From: Stenopsyche tienmushanensis
Taxonomy: Eukaryota > Arthropoda > Insecta > Trichoptera > Stenopsychidae
Reading direction: 5' to 3'
Length of the DNA: 64,000 nt
NCBI GenBank assembly: GCA_008973525.1
Contig: WACJ01000095.1
Coordinates: 62,001 to 126,000 of the forward strand
This document shows positions 1-11,142 of the stretch, piece after piece. The translations under genes were made by a program, and so were the position numbers. The notes below the pieces were generated by a model, which saw nothing but the letters and a program-made list of their open reading frames with translations, was not told the DNA's origin and ran no database searches. Within the stretch, counting starts at the first letter, position 1. Each line of letters begins with the position of its first letter.

Positions 1-534
1 GGGTGATAAAAGCTTAAACACAAGCTAATTTTTCTTCGAAATATAAATCCACCATGACATGTAGTAACTCTACCACGCTTTTAGTGAAAAAAATGATGAA
101 TAATATCATCGAAGCTACAGTTTGGAATAAAACATTTCAAGGAGATGTTGTGTCCCAATGGTTTCTACTGATATGCTATTTGAATTGAAACATGTGCAGT
201 TTCCGGTGCGAGCATCAACAAAGAACAGAAGCACACAGGGTATGCGTGCATGCTTCTCACATGGATAGCTGTATATGGGTTGCTCACGCTTAAATCATTT
301 ATTACCAAACGGTATGCACCACACGGAAAAATATTTTGTTTCCAAAAGCACTTCATTAGCATGGCATAAGCATAATCTTTGGGACAGGAAAAAATATAAG
401 AAGTCTCCTGCACAACAAAAAGAACAAAATGAAAAACGAAATTCAGGGGACTTGTGAGATCGAATGCACAATCTGCTTCATGTCGTACATTGAATAAACC
501 AGTAGATAGATCGCCCACAAGGTGACAGAACATT
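1..534. other. No gene recognised
   Basis: The minus strand has an open stretch at 165-602 and the plus strand one at 275-457, but neither shows a domain, a splice pattern or a family I recognise. This may be the eroded upstream part of the Penelope-like remnant that follows. Confidence 0.4.
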
Positions 535-536
535 AG

Positions 537-767
537 AATGCAGTCTTGCAATTGGATTACAAATCGGCAGTAACCGAACATGTTATGAAGAACGATCATC
601 ACATCTGTTTTGCTGATACATCAACCATAACTGTCGAAAACTTCAGCATCAGAATTGCGAAAAAAGCGATAGAAATCGAAAAACGAAGAAACAATAGACG
701 CAATCATCAGATGAGACGATGGCACTCACATACCCAGAGTTTGGCTACCAATTTTATTGAAAAATAA
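537..767 (+). pseudogene. Penelope-like retroelement remnant, C-terminal end
   Basis: The frame reads NAVLQLDYKSAVTEH, then a downstream NDHHICF and a KKAIEIEKRRNN stretch, before a stop at 765-767. A charged segment with SAxxEH, a later H, and an (R/K)EAIEI helix is typical of the region around the GIY-YIG endonuclease in Penelope-like retroelements. A stop at 534-536 cuts the frame upstream, and no reverse transcriptase is seen before it, so this is a dead 3-prime fragment. Family placement rests on motif pattern only; an R4/Dong-type LINE tail is an alternative. Confidence 0.45.
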
Positions 768-1239
768 AGCACCAATAACCAAGCAATAAAATGTGAAAGT
801 GCAAACAATATCTAATGAAGCGACGGCAATGCATGGCTCTGGACGAAGGATGCTTACAAGGTTACAAGGAACATCACCAAGTCGCCGTCAGTTATCCCGC
901 GTCCATGAGTCTGATAGGAGACTCGAAATATTGAAGATTCTTAATTTACCTCTCAAATAATTACTAAGCGCGATCATATACCCTTTTTTTAGCATAATTA
1001 AAAATATATGAAAGCATTTCAATATGACGCATGCCGGGTAATCACTAGTAATAAATAAAATACATGATTGGTTTAATATGTATAGCTTTTTTTTAATAAA
1101 ACATATTTTTGAATTAATAGAAATGTACAATTAATAATACTAGATATATTTTAGATTAATATACAAAAAGGAGTATGACGAAATATATATTTAATAGAAG
1201 TTTGAGAATGTTTAGGTCCTCTAGTAGTTGTTGCTATTA
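768..1239. other. Intergenic, nothing recognised
   Basis: AT-rich sequence between the retroelement remnant and the MITE. No coding signal or structured repeat was seen. Confidence 0.4.
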
Positions 1240-1469
1240 TTAGGGGGACCGAAAAGTAATCAAAATTTCTTTGAAGCACTGAAATAAATCACCAATACTT
1301 GTGGGAATAATATGTGGGAAAGTTAAAAAGTGTCATTGTTAGATTAAACAGTTTAAAAATGGAACGCACACGTTAAGACGTAAAAAAATTAATAATGCTG
1401 GAAAAGTGGAAACGCACATGAAATGTGAAAATATTTGGTTGATTAGTATTTAAGATTCGGTCCCCCTAA
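1240..1469. mobile_element. Mariner-type MITE, 230 bp
   Basis: The element starts TTAGGGGGACCGAAAAGTAA and ends with the inverted form of TTAGGGGGACCGAA. It is flanked by TA on both sides (1238-1239 and 1470-1471), the target duplication of Tc1/mariner elements. It has no coding capacity. The terminal repeats match those of the decayed mariner at 59669-60555, so it is probably an internally deleted derivative of that family. It lies just downstream of the HAUS6-like gene. Confidence 0.8.
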
Positions 1470-1570
1470 TATATGAAGACGATGATGATTATAATTAAAT
1501 TAGTGAAAATTAAGATTATAAGGCTGTAATCAAATGATTAATGAATATATTAGATACTATATTTTTACAT

Positions 1571-1576
1571 TTTATT
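1571..1576 (-). promoter_or_regulatory. Poly(A) signal AATAAA overlapping the HAUS6-like stop codon
   Basis: On the minus strand the last codons read TCC TAA TAAA, so an AATAAA hexamer shares bases with the stop codon at 1575-1577. If used, it gives a very short 3-prime UTR. This is inferred from sequence only. Confidence 0.5.
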
Positions 1577-3160
1577 AGGATTGTTCAAGTTCCATTATAT
1601 GCTTCACATTATACGGTAAAATTTTGATGGACGGTATATTAAAAGCATCTTGTATCCAGTTGTAATCTTCTGGGTGTTTCAATATGGCCATATTGTAATC
1701 TTTAGACGTCTGCAATTAAAGATACAAAAATATATTTATTACATTAGATTTGCTTTATATCAATTTGAATAGCGCTTACCTTCAATTTATTGAGCATATT
1801 TTCCACCTCGCATTCTAATTGCCTTGCTTGCTCATAAGTTTCTCTTATTGCCTTTTTTTTATTTTGTATGGCTACAAAATATTGCTTATCTATTTTAAAA
1901 ACTGAAAACACTCTGAAATTTTGTCTCAGGATCATGTTGTAAGCTTTGAATAAATTGGGCAAATTTAACACCCCATTGTCTACTACTTTGTTCAAAATAG
2001 ATTTGAGATCATCAGATGCAACATTTTTACAATTTAAATTTGTTGGTAATTTATCAGTCTCTGGATTGTATTCTAGAATTGTGTCCTTGTTAGATGTTTG
2101 TGTGTAACGCTGAATACTTTCTTTGCAAGTGTCTTCGCATCTATTGGATATGGCGTGCATTCTATCGGATATATTGTTCCAATTTTTTTCCGCTGTACTG
2201 ATTGCGTCATCGATATATTCATTCCAATTGTCTATTAGATCCGATGAGTCCACGCACAGCATACTCTCTAAATATTCATAATCTTCTTCATCAATGTTTT
2301 CTTTGACTTTAGCAATGAAATCTGTAAGTAGCGCTGTTTTTGCATTTATATCATTCTGAGTCATCTCAATGTTATCTCTATAAATAATGGATATTTGCTC
2401 CATGCAGTCTAAATATTTTTTACGTTGATAGCACTTACGAGACAATTCTTCTTTGTGCTTTTGAATTTTTTGCTCAATTGTAATGTCAGTAAGCATGCTT
2501 TCAAAGTCGATCATTTTAGTCTTAGAGGATTTTTTAATACAAACTTTTAAAGCCACTTGAGTCAATTCAAACATAAGTTTGGCTACTTTAGAACCGCCAG
2601 GTGTAACCAGCCAGCTGGGCATTATTGGCGAAACAAAATCTTTGTGTGACTTTGCTATTTCATTAACAAAAGATAAAAATTCTCTTCTAAATTGTGCTGC
2701 CATTTTCGGTTCACATAAAACGTATTCCAAATTTGTAACGGAATACTGATTGTCAATGATAGATATGAGATAATGTGCTACGTGATTAAACGCCAAAGAG
2801 TTGGAAGTTTTAAGCATTCCTTCTGCAAAGCAATTTTTAAATCCATCCTTCATTGGAAATTTCAAGCTCAACAAATAGAGATTTCGATGAAGGACTTTAT
2901 GAATATTGTCATATGATTCACGTTGTTCATTTATGCTAATCTAAAAAAATCATGTCATAGATAAAAATAAACAAATGTATTTGACTTCTAAAATACAATT
3001 AAAATTGAAAAAAAAAGAACTTTTTTTATATTTGCAGTTCGAGTCACAAGTAACTACTCCAATCTATTCTATGTGATGGCTATATATATATAAATATGAA
3101 TCAAATAATACATACTGTCGAGTTTAATGCGATTGTTACGTTACGCTGAGACGCAGCCAT
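1575..3160 (-). CDS. HAUS6: HAUS augmin-like complex subunit 6 (Dgt6-like)
   Basis: Three exons on the minus strand: 3116-3160, 1780-2940 and 1575-1709. All junctions are phase 0, with donors GTATGT and GTAAGC and AG acceptors. The product is 446 residues and begins MAASQRNVTIALN. The HAUS6 N-terminal domain spans about residues 25-240; its clearest signature is an FRREF...PSWLVTPGGSKVAKL block at about residues 100-137. The rest is charged and probably coiled coil (a GxxD/EEDYEYLESML stretch). HAUS6 belongs to the eight-subunit augmin complex, which docks on spindle microtubules and recruits gamma-tubulin ring complexes for branching nucleation. Vertebrate HAUS6 is about twice as long, with a long disordered tail, and this protein lacks such a tail. 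The gene is divergent from B4GALT7. The family call rests on the N-terminal block. Confidence 0.8.
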
Positions 3161-3725
3161 TTTCAAATGTGACAGTTTGACATTTACAGATTTGGTCTAA
3201 AGACATAAATTATAGCTCAAGCTTTATTATTTTAATAAAAAAATTCGTTTATAAAAAAGGCTATTATTTAAATCAGGCGTTATTTAAATAACTTAAATTT
3301 TGTAACTTGAATCCAAATTCTATATTTTAAAAATAGATGTAAATGTCAGTCGAAAAAATTTATTTATTTTTTACCGTATCAAAATAACAAAATATTGAAC
3401 GTTTAGATTTGATGCTATTTAAAATACTGTATTTGTTAATATCATACAAAAAATAATCTTTACAACAAATAATATATATATAAATTTGTTTTATTTGTGC
3501 GTTACAACTATTTATGCAAAATATTAAATTACTTTAAAAATAGCCTTGTTGAATTTTATTTTTTATTCTACTGTCAAAATATTTATCCGAGGCTTCATAA
3601 TAATAGACCATTAAATAAATACAATACGTCAGCTAGTTTTATTGAGCAATGTATCCCGGAATAGTCGAAAGATAAACGTCAACGTTCGGCAGTTCCTTGA
3701 GGAGGGATGAGCGCGGCGGGCTAAT
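3161..3725. promoter_or_regulatory. Divergent promoter region, HAUS6-like / B4GALT7
   Basis: The start codons of two divergent genes lie 565 bases apart. The interval is AT-rich except for a GC-richer patch just before the B4GALT7 start (about 3690-3725). No TATA box was assigned because TA-rich runs are everywhere. A shared bidirectional promoter is inferred from the layout. Confidence 0.4.
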
Positions 3726-6700
3726 ATGGGCCGCCGAGCGAATCTTTCCTTTATACTTATAATCTGCATATTTGCAACATTTGCTGTTGCATGTCTTGTT
3801 GCTATTTTACCAGGCCCTTTAGGTATAAACCAAAATATTAATTCTCAAAAACGTAATTTATATTTAAACTTCACCCTTAACCTACTATAAAACCATTGAT
3901 TAAATCAGCAAAATTTGGATTCAGTACCCAGTTTTTTAATTATATCCAATATAGAAATGTACAACATTGATTCTACACTACTGTGGAAATAATACTACAT
4001 TTTATAATATCAATTCAAAATAATAAATGACACTTAAAAGTGAATTGTCAAATTCTGTTGTTAAAAAGAAAACTCAACATCTGATCTATTTTTATACGTT
4101 TTCATACTTTATCGGCTTCATTGAAATCCAAATTATTCACACATTTGTAATCAAATATAGATAATGCATCGAAGAAACATTAGTAATTAATAGATTTCAC
4201 GGAAATTATCTATTTGAAACGTCAACATGAAATTTCTATTCTACTCTAAATATCTTATAATGCCATTTTTATCTGGATTAATTGTTTCTAAATGTGTTTA
4301 ACTGCCACATTAAAAAACAGAAATTGCCCCCAAGGGCCATAGTATTTTAAAAATGACTTAAAAAATACTATTAAGAATTCAAACATGTATATCGCATTAC
4401 GCATGAAATATGATATCTTGAAATATAAAATATGATCTGAATATCTTGTATACAATCTGAATACCGTGAGTATGAGCTCTCAATAGTGTCTATAAATACA
4501 TGCATAACTGGCTCACGCAGTCCTATAAAAGAGCCTCGGCTATCGACAATGTTTGCCGCCATTTCCGTCTGTCCTATACCTCCTTCTTCCAATTGCCCAG
4601 ACCCATCTGTGTGGCTTTTTAGCAATCTCTTACAAGACTATTACCAACCATTTTGACATGGTGTTATATGTTTTTAAAAATGTGGTTGCCAGTCACACCT
4701 GTAGGACTTAAACCCAAAATTGAGTTACGAGTCAGTACAGATTAGTGTTTAGTAATTATTTGGAAAGAAATGTAGTAATGCAGTCAAGCAGTGTATTGCT
4801 GTGGGTTATGCGTAGAGCGGGCTGAAGGGTTAGAATCTAAAAGTATGCTTACACTCGCTCTCGCCTCGAAGACCAACTAAATCCCTTTCTTTCATGAACC
4901 GCCATATTGCGTGTGCATCCTTTCTCTCCGCATCACCGACCCTATTTCACTTCACCAGACTGATATGCGCCAACATGGTGCATCCGTTAAACGTCTCGCA
5001 AAACAAATACTGCACACAAACAATGGTTTTGCTAATTTAAAAACCTTCTTGGATACACGCCCTATTACTCACTAAAGTTTCGTCGCAATCAGGTGAATGG
5101 TATAGGAATGCATAGCCCGCAACTTATGAACAAACTGACATTCATTTTATCTTATTTTTCAACAAATTTCCATTCATTAAAAAAAATATTCATCGGATAT
5201 GAAGCTTCTTGATATTCTTACATATATGATTTTTAATTTCAGAAACCTGCTTATGCAATGAAAGGTCATACGATGGACACATGTATGAAGAGTTTCCGAA
5301 GGCCGATGATAGTCATAAATTAGCAATTATAGTGCCATTTAGGGATAGATTCGATGAACTGCTCGTATTCGTGCCGCACATGAAGAAATTGCTGACGAAA
5401 CAAAAGATCAACTATCACATATTTGTAATAAATCAAGTTGATCAGTATAGATTTAATAGAGCGTCTTTAATAAACATAGGATTTTTACACGCTAGAGATA
5501 AATATGACTACATTGCAATGCACGATGTGGATCTATTACCGTTGAACGACAATCTTGATTATGGATATCCGGAAGACGGACCTTTTCATGTGGCCAGTCC
5601 AGAATTGCATCCGAAATATAATTATTCGACGTTCGTCGGCGGAATACTTTTAGTGAACCGCGATCATTTCGAAATGGTCAATGGCATGTCGAATAAATAT
5701 TGGGGATGGGGCTTGGAAGACGACGAATTCTATGTACGACTCAAAGAAGCGAAATTAAAAGTCCAAAGACCTGTTAATATTTTAACTAATCGTACAAATA
5801 CATTCAGGTGAGTAAACATTGTTTTATGTATTTATTGGGTGTGTGAATAAGTTCCTGCCGTTTATTTCAATTAACCCTTTCAAACCGGAGAACATACACA
5901 CATGTTCAACTTGCTGGTGCACACATGGTCTGCTTTCTGTTGTTCAGCTATTTTTGTCTATTAATGTGTTGCGAAAATAAAAGGACTGGGCTACCGTGCA
6001 AATCTGCCAAAAAGGAGTGGTGATACTTGGCTAATGACACCACTCCTAAACATTCAAGGGGGAATAACAAAATTGATCAACGATAAAAATGATGCGAGTA
6101 TCTTAATTATCAAAACAAACGCCTGCTCTCAAGACAACACGAACGAAAGTCGTCTTATCTTTGTTGAAAGAGCTTAATAGTTTAGATGTGTAATACATTT
6201 ATGGTATGACTTTGCCATCGATGCACGAGTGTATGATGAGACGCAAGATACTTGCCTCTGTCTCACAATTTCCGGTCTGATAAGGTTAAAACCCATTTTA
6301 TAGGGTCGGGAGAGTGCTGTAGGTAGAGTAAAACTTCTCATTTCATCGCTATCGGGTAGATTTTGACCGCTTTTGCAACATGCAGCCTCATCAAAATCAC
6401 CTTGTTGTGTCTTTGGGCATATTGACCACAAAATACAGAGCATGAGCTTGGAACCATGAATATTCCACTTTGGTGTCGATGCTACTGGTTGGCTACAGGA
6501 ACTTATTCACACGCCTAATAGATCAATATTTCTTATTGTTTTTCTTTTTTCTAGCCATAATCACGATAGAACTCGTCGTAAGCGAGACACGGTTAAATGT
6601 TTTAATCAGTACGAAGCCACAAGAAGAAGAGACCGTGAAACTGGTTTGGATAACGTCGCTTATGAAGAAACTAGTCAACACAAACTTACAATCGATGCAC

Positions 6701-6813
6701 TACCATTAACAGTCATAAACGTTAAGCTGTCGTGTGATAAAAAATTCACACCGTGGTGTGATTGCTCTCAGTCTAATGTAAAAAAACAATCAAACAACCA
6801 AAAAAAATTATGA
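3726..6813 (+). CDS. B4GALT7: Beta-1,4-galactosyltransferase 7 (xylosylprotein 4-beta-galactosyltransferase)
   Basis: Three exons: 3726-3822, 5243-5807 and 6555-6813, giving 306 residues. The phases fit (1 then 2) and the donors are GTATAA and GTGAGT. Residues 8-31 form one hydrophobic segment after MGRRAN, the type II signal anchor of a Golgi enzyme. The catalytic domain shows VPFRDRF (63-69), the metal-binding DVD (127-129), FVGG (118-121 of the exon-2 frame), and [10 protein letters not shown] (186-195). The C-terminus carries an RKRD block, a GLDNV motif and TPWC, all typical of B4GALT7. The enzyme adds the first galactose to xylose in the glycosaminoglycan linker tetrasaccharide, using UDP-galactose and Mn2+. 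The length is close to known orthologues (about 320). AATAAA hexamers occur at 7049-7054 and 7240-7245. Intron 1 holds a repeat copy (4795-5125); intron 2 holds another (5990-6180). Confidence 0.95.
4795..5125 (-). repeat. Repeat family A (Helitron-like), inverted copy
   Basis: This stretch, within B4GALT7 intron 1, matches the reverse complement of 32240-32490. Shared landmarks include the segment with CACTCGCTCTC, TGCATCCTTTCTCTC, GCGCCAACA and the CGCAATC...GAA block. A third copy is at 13805-14000. See the 32230 copy for the terminus that suggests a Helitron. Confidence 0.6.
5990..6180 (+). repeat. Repeat family B, plus-strand copy
   Basis: The segment with GGAGTGG, GATGCGAGTATCTTAATTAT, CGCCTGCTCTCAAGACAAC and AAGTCGTCTTATC is found again, inverted, at 24770-24960. 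It is about 190 bases long with no coding content. It sits in the last intron of B4GALT7. I do not recognise the family. Confidence 0.6.
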
Positions 6814-7469
6814 TCTTTGTTTAATTATTTAACTCGACACTAATCTATCAATGATACTTAGAATTAATCGATTATAAGTTATTAAAAATCCGTAAGGAGT
6901 CAATCAAAATGACTATCTGAGGATTGCTTATGATTTAATTAACTGCCATAAAGAGTTCTATTTACTTTTAAGTATTTATATTAGCATCATAAATATTGTT
7001 TATGATATTTAATTACCAATTTTTATGTACATATATTGATCATATGTAAATAAATGTCGCAACATTTTATACTCGATTGTATCGTCTAAGTAAATATATA
7101 GATTTATGATATTTTTTCAATTTCTCGACATAAATATTATATAATTTTGTATGATATGAATATTTAAGTTTTTTGTATTTCTATCCTATTGTTAATGTGT
7201 CTGTAATCGTCATCATCGCAATGAGCGTTAAAACTTTGTAATAAATATATACGCATTAGGTCTATAGGAAAATTCTGTTCGATTTTTGTTTACAATAACA
7301 TCGGAGATTGCTGAAAAACTCCGCTCAGCAGACTATCAAAATAGTCCAAAGACCATTATCAGAAATTAAACTGAAAAAAAAACTAAAACGAATCCCTTCT
7401 TGGACCTGATGATGAATAATGGATTGTTTTGGAAAACATTTTATATCATGGGACAATCTTGCATAAGAC
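6814..7469. other. B4GALT7 3-prime UTR and intergenic DNA
   Basis: AT-rich sequence after the B4GALT7 stop with candidate poly(A) signals at 7049 and 7240. Nothing else was recognised. Confidence 0.5.
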
Positions 7470-7985
7470 ACCCGGGGGGTTGACGGCCCCAGGGTAGTGT
7501 CAGATTTTTACTGACTAAACCCCTCCTTTGTCCTTCTCCTTCCTCCTGGTATTGTTTATCACATTGCTTCAGGGGATCAGGTAGTCTGTCCTTCGATACA
7601 GCTCTATTCTAGTGTTGGAGAGCCGCTCTGCATCTCTCTCTCTCACTGCCCTCTTTGGCGATCATCACTTCCTCTATGAATTCCTGCAAAAGGTTTTAGT
7701 TCTCCTTGCTCACCATCATGCTATGAACAATGTCTTCGACTGAGCTCAGCTATCCCGAATACTTGTTTCAGCGTGTTTCTCTGAGGTATCCAAGCCTCAC
7801 AGTTATCGATGGTGTGTTGAGCATCGTTAACTTCCGCTGCCAATCCACTTCAAGTACGTTCCGAAGTAACCGTGGCCCGTCAGTCCAAGGCTCTTTTTGT
7901 CTGAAGGTCTATCGGGGGGATTCAAGGACCAATACGTTACAATTTTTAGAACCGAATGAAAAGCTCAATTTGGTCAGCAAATAGT
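7470..7985 (-). mobile_element. R1-like LINE fragment, 3-prime end, decayed
   Basis: The minus strand matches the 3-prime part of the better preserved element at 21680-22530. Shared features are a GGGGTTTAGTCAGT...CACTACCCTGGGG 3-prime UTR block, the ACGCTGAAACAAG segment and the TGATGGTGAGCAAG segment. The frame is broken by several stops. It ends beside a GGGGGTTGACGGCCCC block at about 7475-7490. R1-clade LINEs are APE-type retrotransposons; no intact domain is left here. Confidence 0.65.
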
Positions 7986-8665
7986 CGTGGATAATTTAAA
8001 CATTCAAAGAAAAGAGACCAGCGATATTTAATGAGAAGTACATCATATTGGCGTCATGATAATACTAGGCCACATATTGCTTAGGCAGCTCGTCAGATGC
8101 CATATCCAGCATTCCCCGATTTTTACTTATTTTTCTCCTTGCAAATTATATTGTATAATAAATATGTTATTTTCTTTCACTTCAATAACGGATAGAACTT
8201 TCCAATAGACCTAATATATATATATTTTAGACTTATACAAGTCATGTTTATATGTTTGTAATTCAAAGTCGATTTGGTATCATATTATATTATTTTAGAG
8301 AAAATATAACATTAAAATTGTACTTTTCGATATTCGAGTCGTATTAATATCGGAGAAATACCTCAGAGGATAATCGGAGAATATCCAATTTCAACTTTGA
8401 ATTACAAACATGGATATATAGATATATATTCTAAAATGTATTTAAAATGAGTGATTGTTTAATTAAGTGGTTGAATGTAAACTGGGGATATGAAAGAAGT
8501 GCCATAAAAATGCAATATAAAAATATTGAAGCAAGTAACGAGATCTCTGGAGAACAGAATCGAATTGTTAAAACGTTACATTGAATGATTATCTCAAATC
8601 TGCTAGAGATGCTACGGAGTACTTCTTGTGGTATGTGACCAGATACCTGAAACGTCTTTAAAAAG

Positions 8666-9900
8666 CTATCGCCGAGTATTCGAATTAATTCGAATTAATT
8701 CTAATTCGAGTATTAGAAGCACGTCCTTATATCCATCTCTGTCTTCCGCATGGATGGCTATAAAAACCGCCCCAGGGCTATAGTGAGGATTGAGTTGGTC
8801 GCCTCCTTCACTTGTTCTTCCTCTTTTCCCTGACACACTGCCCACCATCATTAGTTTTTCTCAATTTTCTCCATCCCGGCGAGCAATGTATCTGAAAAAC
8901 TTAAGTATTCGCCCCAGACAGGCGGATGAGAGTCTGTTTTCTATTTTTAACTTCGTTAAGATGGACTGATTGGTTCTTTTGGCAGTCTACAGAATCCTCG
9001 GCATGCAACGCAAACACCACATTTCGAAGGCATTGTTTCTCTTTCTTTTTTACACAGCGTTCATGTTTCCACTTCGTATAAAAGCACGGAGAATACGAGA
9101 GCCTGGTCATGACATGTTTTGCCATTTGGGTACGTCTTATTATTTCCTTACTACATCTTCCATCTTCACATATTTGTGACCCAAGGTAAATCAACTTTGA
9201 CACGACGCAGTAAATGTGTGAGTTCTTTCTCGTTGGCCGCTATAAGTGTGGTATCATCCGCGAATCTCAAGTTACTAATTTTTTCCTCTCCTATGGAGAA
9301 CCCTCCTCCCCAGCCTTTTGTGCACGCTCCATCATATATTCCCCATGTATATTAAAAAGCATCGGAGACAGAATGCAACCCTGTCTTAAACCTTTCTCTG
9401 TTTTAAAGCACTCTGATAGGGTATCGTCATTTTTTATTTGTGACGATCCGTCAGTTTAGAGTGTTCTGATAATTTTTATCAGGCGACTAGGGACTCCCAT
9501 TTCTACAAGGATATTACACAGAATATCCCATCTTACGCAGTCAAAGGCCTTTGTGTAATCCAAAAAACAAATCACCATGGGAACATTGAACTCTTTGGAT
9601 TTTTCAATAAGCATTCTGATTCATGATCAATTTTCAGGTTTCTCGTCTTTTTACGAACCCTGCTTGTTCTTTGGTTGTTTGCTATTCTGTAAAATATTTC
9701 AGTCTATCCTGTAGGATGTTTAGTATTATTTTGCTAGCATGATGTAGTACTGCGGATATGTTATCGGGTTCTGGAGCTTTATTATTTTTAAGCTTAATGG
9801 CGGATTGTGATCGGTCCTTGTATAGGTTTTTGCAATAAGACTTCCATCTTCGCGTTCACTTATCAGTGAACCGTCTTCGTTCTCAATCGTTTAATTTTTG
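8666..9900 (-). mobile_element. Non-LTR retrotransposon fragment with reverse transcriptase, decayed
   Basis: Read on the minus strand, the pieces come in the right order for a LINE reverse transcriptase: DYTKAFDCVRWDIL (about 9585-9540), LRQGCILSPMLFNI (about 9400-9360), the catalytic FADD box in NLRFADDTTLIAA (about 9270-9230), then YLGSQICEDG, ALVFSVLLYEVET, and a C-terminal SGKRGR...DQLNPH tail near 8800. Stops and frameshifts lie between them, so it is dead. The tail with GxxGRS/DQ resembles RTE-like LINEs common in insects. The 5-prime half, including the endonuclease, is not visible. Confidence 0.75.
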
Positions 9901-11060
9901 GCTTTGAAATCTTTAAAAAATCAGGAAATTTTTCTTATTGACATTCTATCGTGTACTTAATTCTATCTCATAAATAAACAATTTTATATAGAATACTAGA
10001 ATGAAACCATTCCAATTTAATTCTGTATGTCCTATACACCATTGATCTTCTGATAACAAGCTGCGACTGCCACTTTCATATCTGACATGGCTTTATAACG
10101 TTACACAATGACTCCGCAGCATCCTGTCAACTATTCCAACATGCACTTTGTTGCACAAACATGAAAACTATTCTAGAAATTCTACACGATGACTGACTTA
10201 ATACTATATTTCATGCACGACCATTCATAATATAAAAAAACATGCGTTATATATTATCAAAATGTTTCTACATTCGTATCTTATTTAATAAATAAAGATA
10301 TCGACAATTATGGTTTATTATTTTAAACACCTTGAATACAAGCTTTATATGGAGGATAATTCATTGCCAAACGCCATCAATCACTAAATGGATTAATTAA
10401 GAATAGTATAGTATGATGCAATATAAAATTTAATTGGGAATATTAACTATAATTAATATATTATTATAAGAAGTAAAATGGGATTTGTATGAGTTGTAAA
10501 ATAATCTACTCAGATGGCCTTCATCAATTTAATTAATCGGTGTCGGAAATGATTAAATTCCCCAAATTTATTGTTATAATTTTTTCCTTACATAAAAAAT
10601 CAAACATTGTGATAACATTTGTGTACACACAACAAAAATAGCACAAGTGTTATTATAGCAATTAAATATGTGTAAAGATATTAATTTTTTTTTAAATAGC
10701 ACCGCATAATCTTAAAATTATCAGCATTAATATACATGTGGATTAAAAAATAATTTAATTCGAATAAATATTTTTTTATATAAATTTTAATTAATACGAA
10801 CAGCTTTTGCATTTTCTCCCTCCCATAAATAATTATATTTTGCTTAGTTTAAACAATGTAGTTTAATGAATGTATTAATTTTTCGTCATTAAATTTAAAT
10901 TATTCTCGATCTGTAATTTTTTAAAAATTAAAATTTAGCACATTATTAATGCGATGATGTTGTTGATTTTTTTAAAAAATGTTGACATAATTTATTTCGT
11001 TATATTTGCAGTCTTTTATTTTTTTCCCGATACCATGGGACAAAGGTGAGCATGGATCCG
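9901..11060. other. AT-rich intergenic DNA
   Basis: Very AT-rich sequence with no open frame, terminal repeat or recognisable motif up to the SWIB gene promoter. Confidence 0.5.
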
Positions 11061-11142
11061 TCGAAACGTGTCACTGGCGAAAAGCGCAGTGTTAGGCTAC
11101 GCGCGTTTAGGGGCGCGCGTCAGTAAGAAGAGCGCGGCGAGC

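Noticed and set aside
6174..6443. Minus-strand 89-residue open frame inside B4GALT7 intron 2
   Set aside because: No domain, no splice partners, and it lies in repeat-bearing intron sequence.
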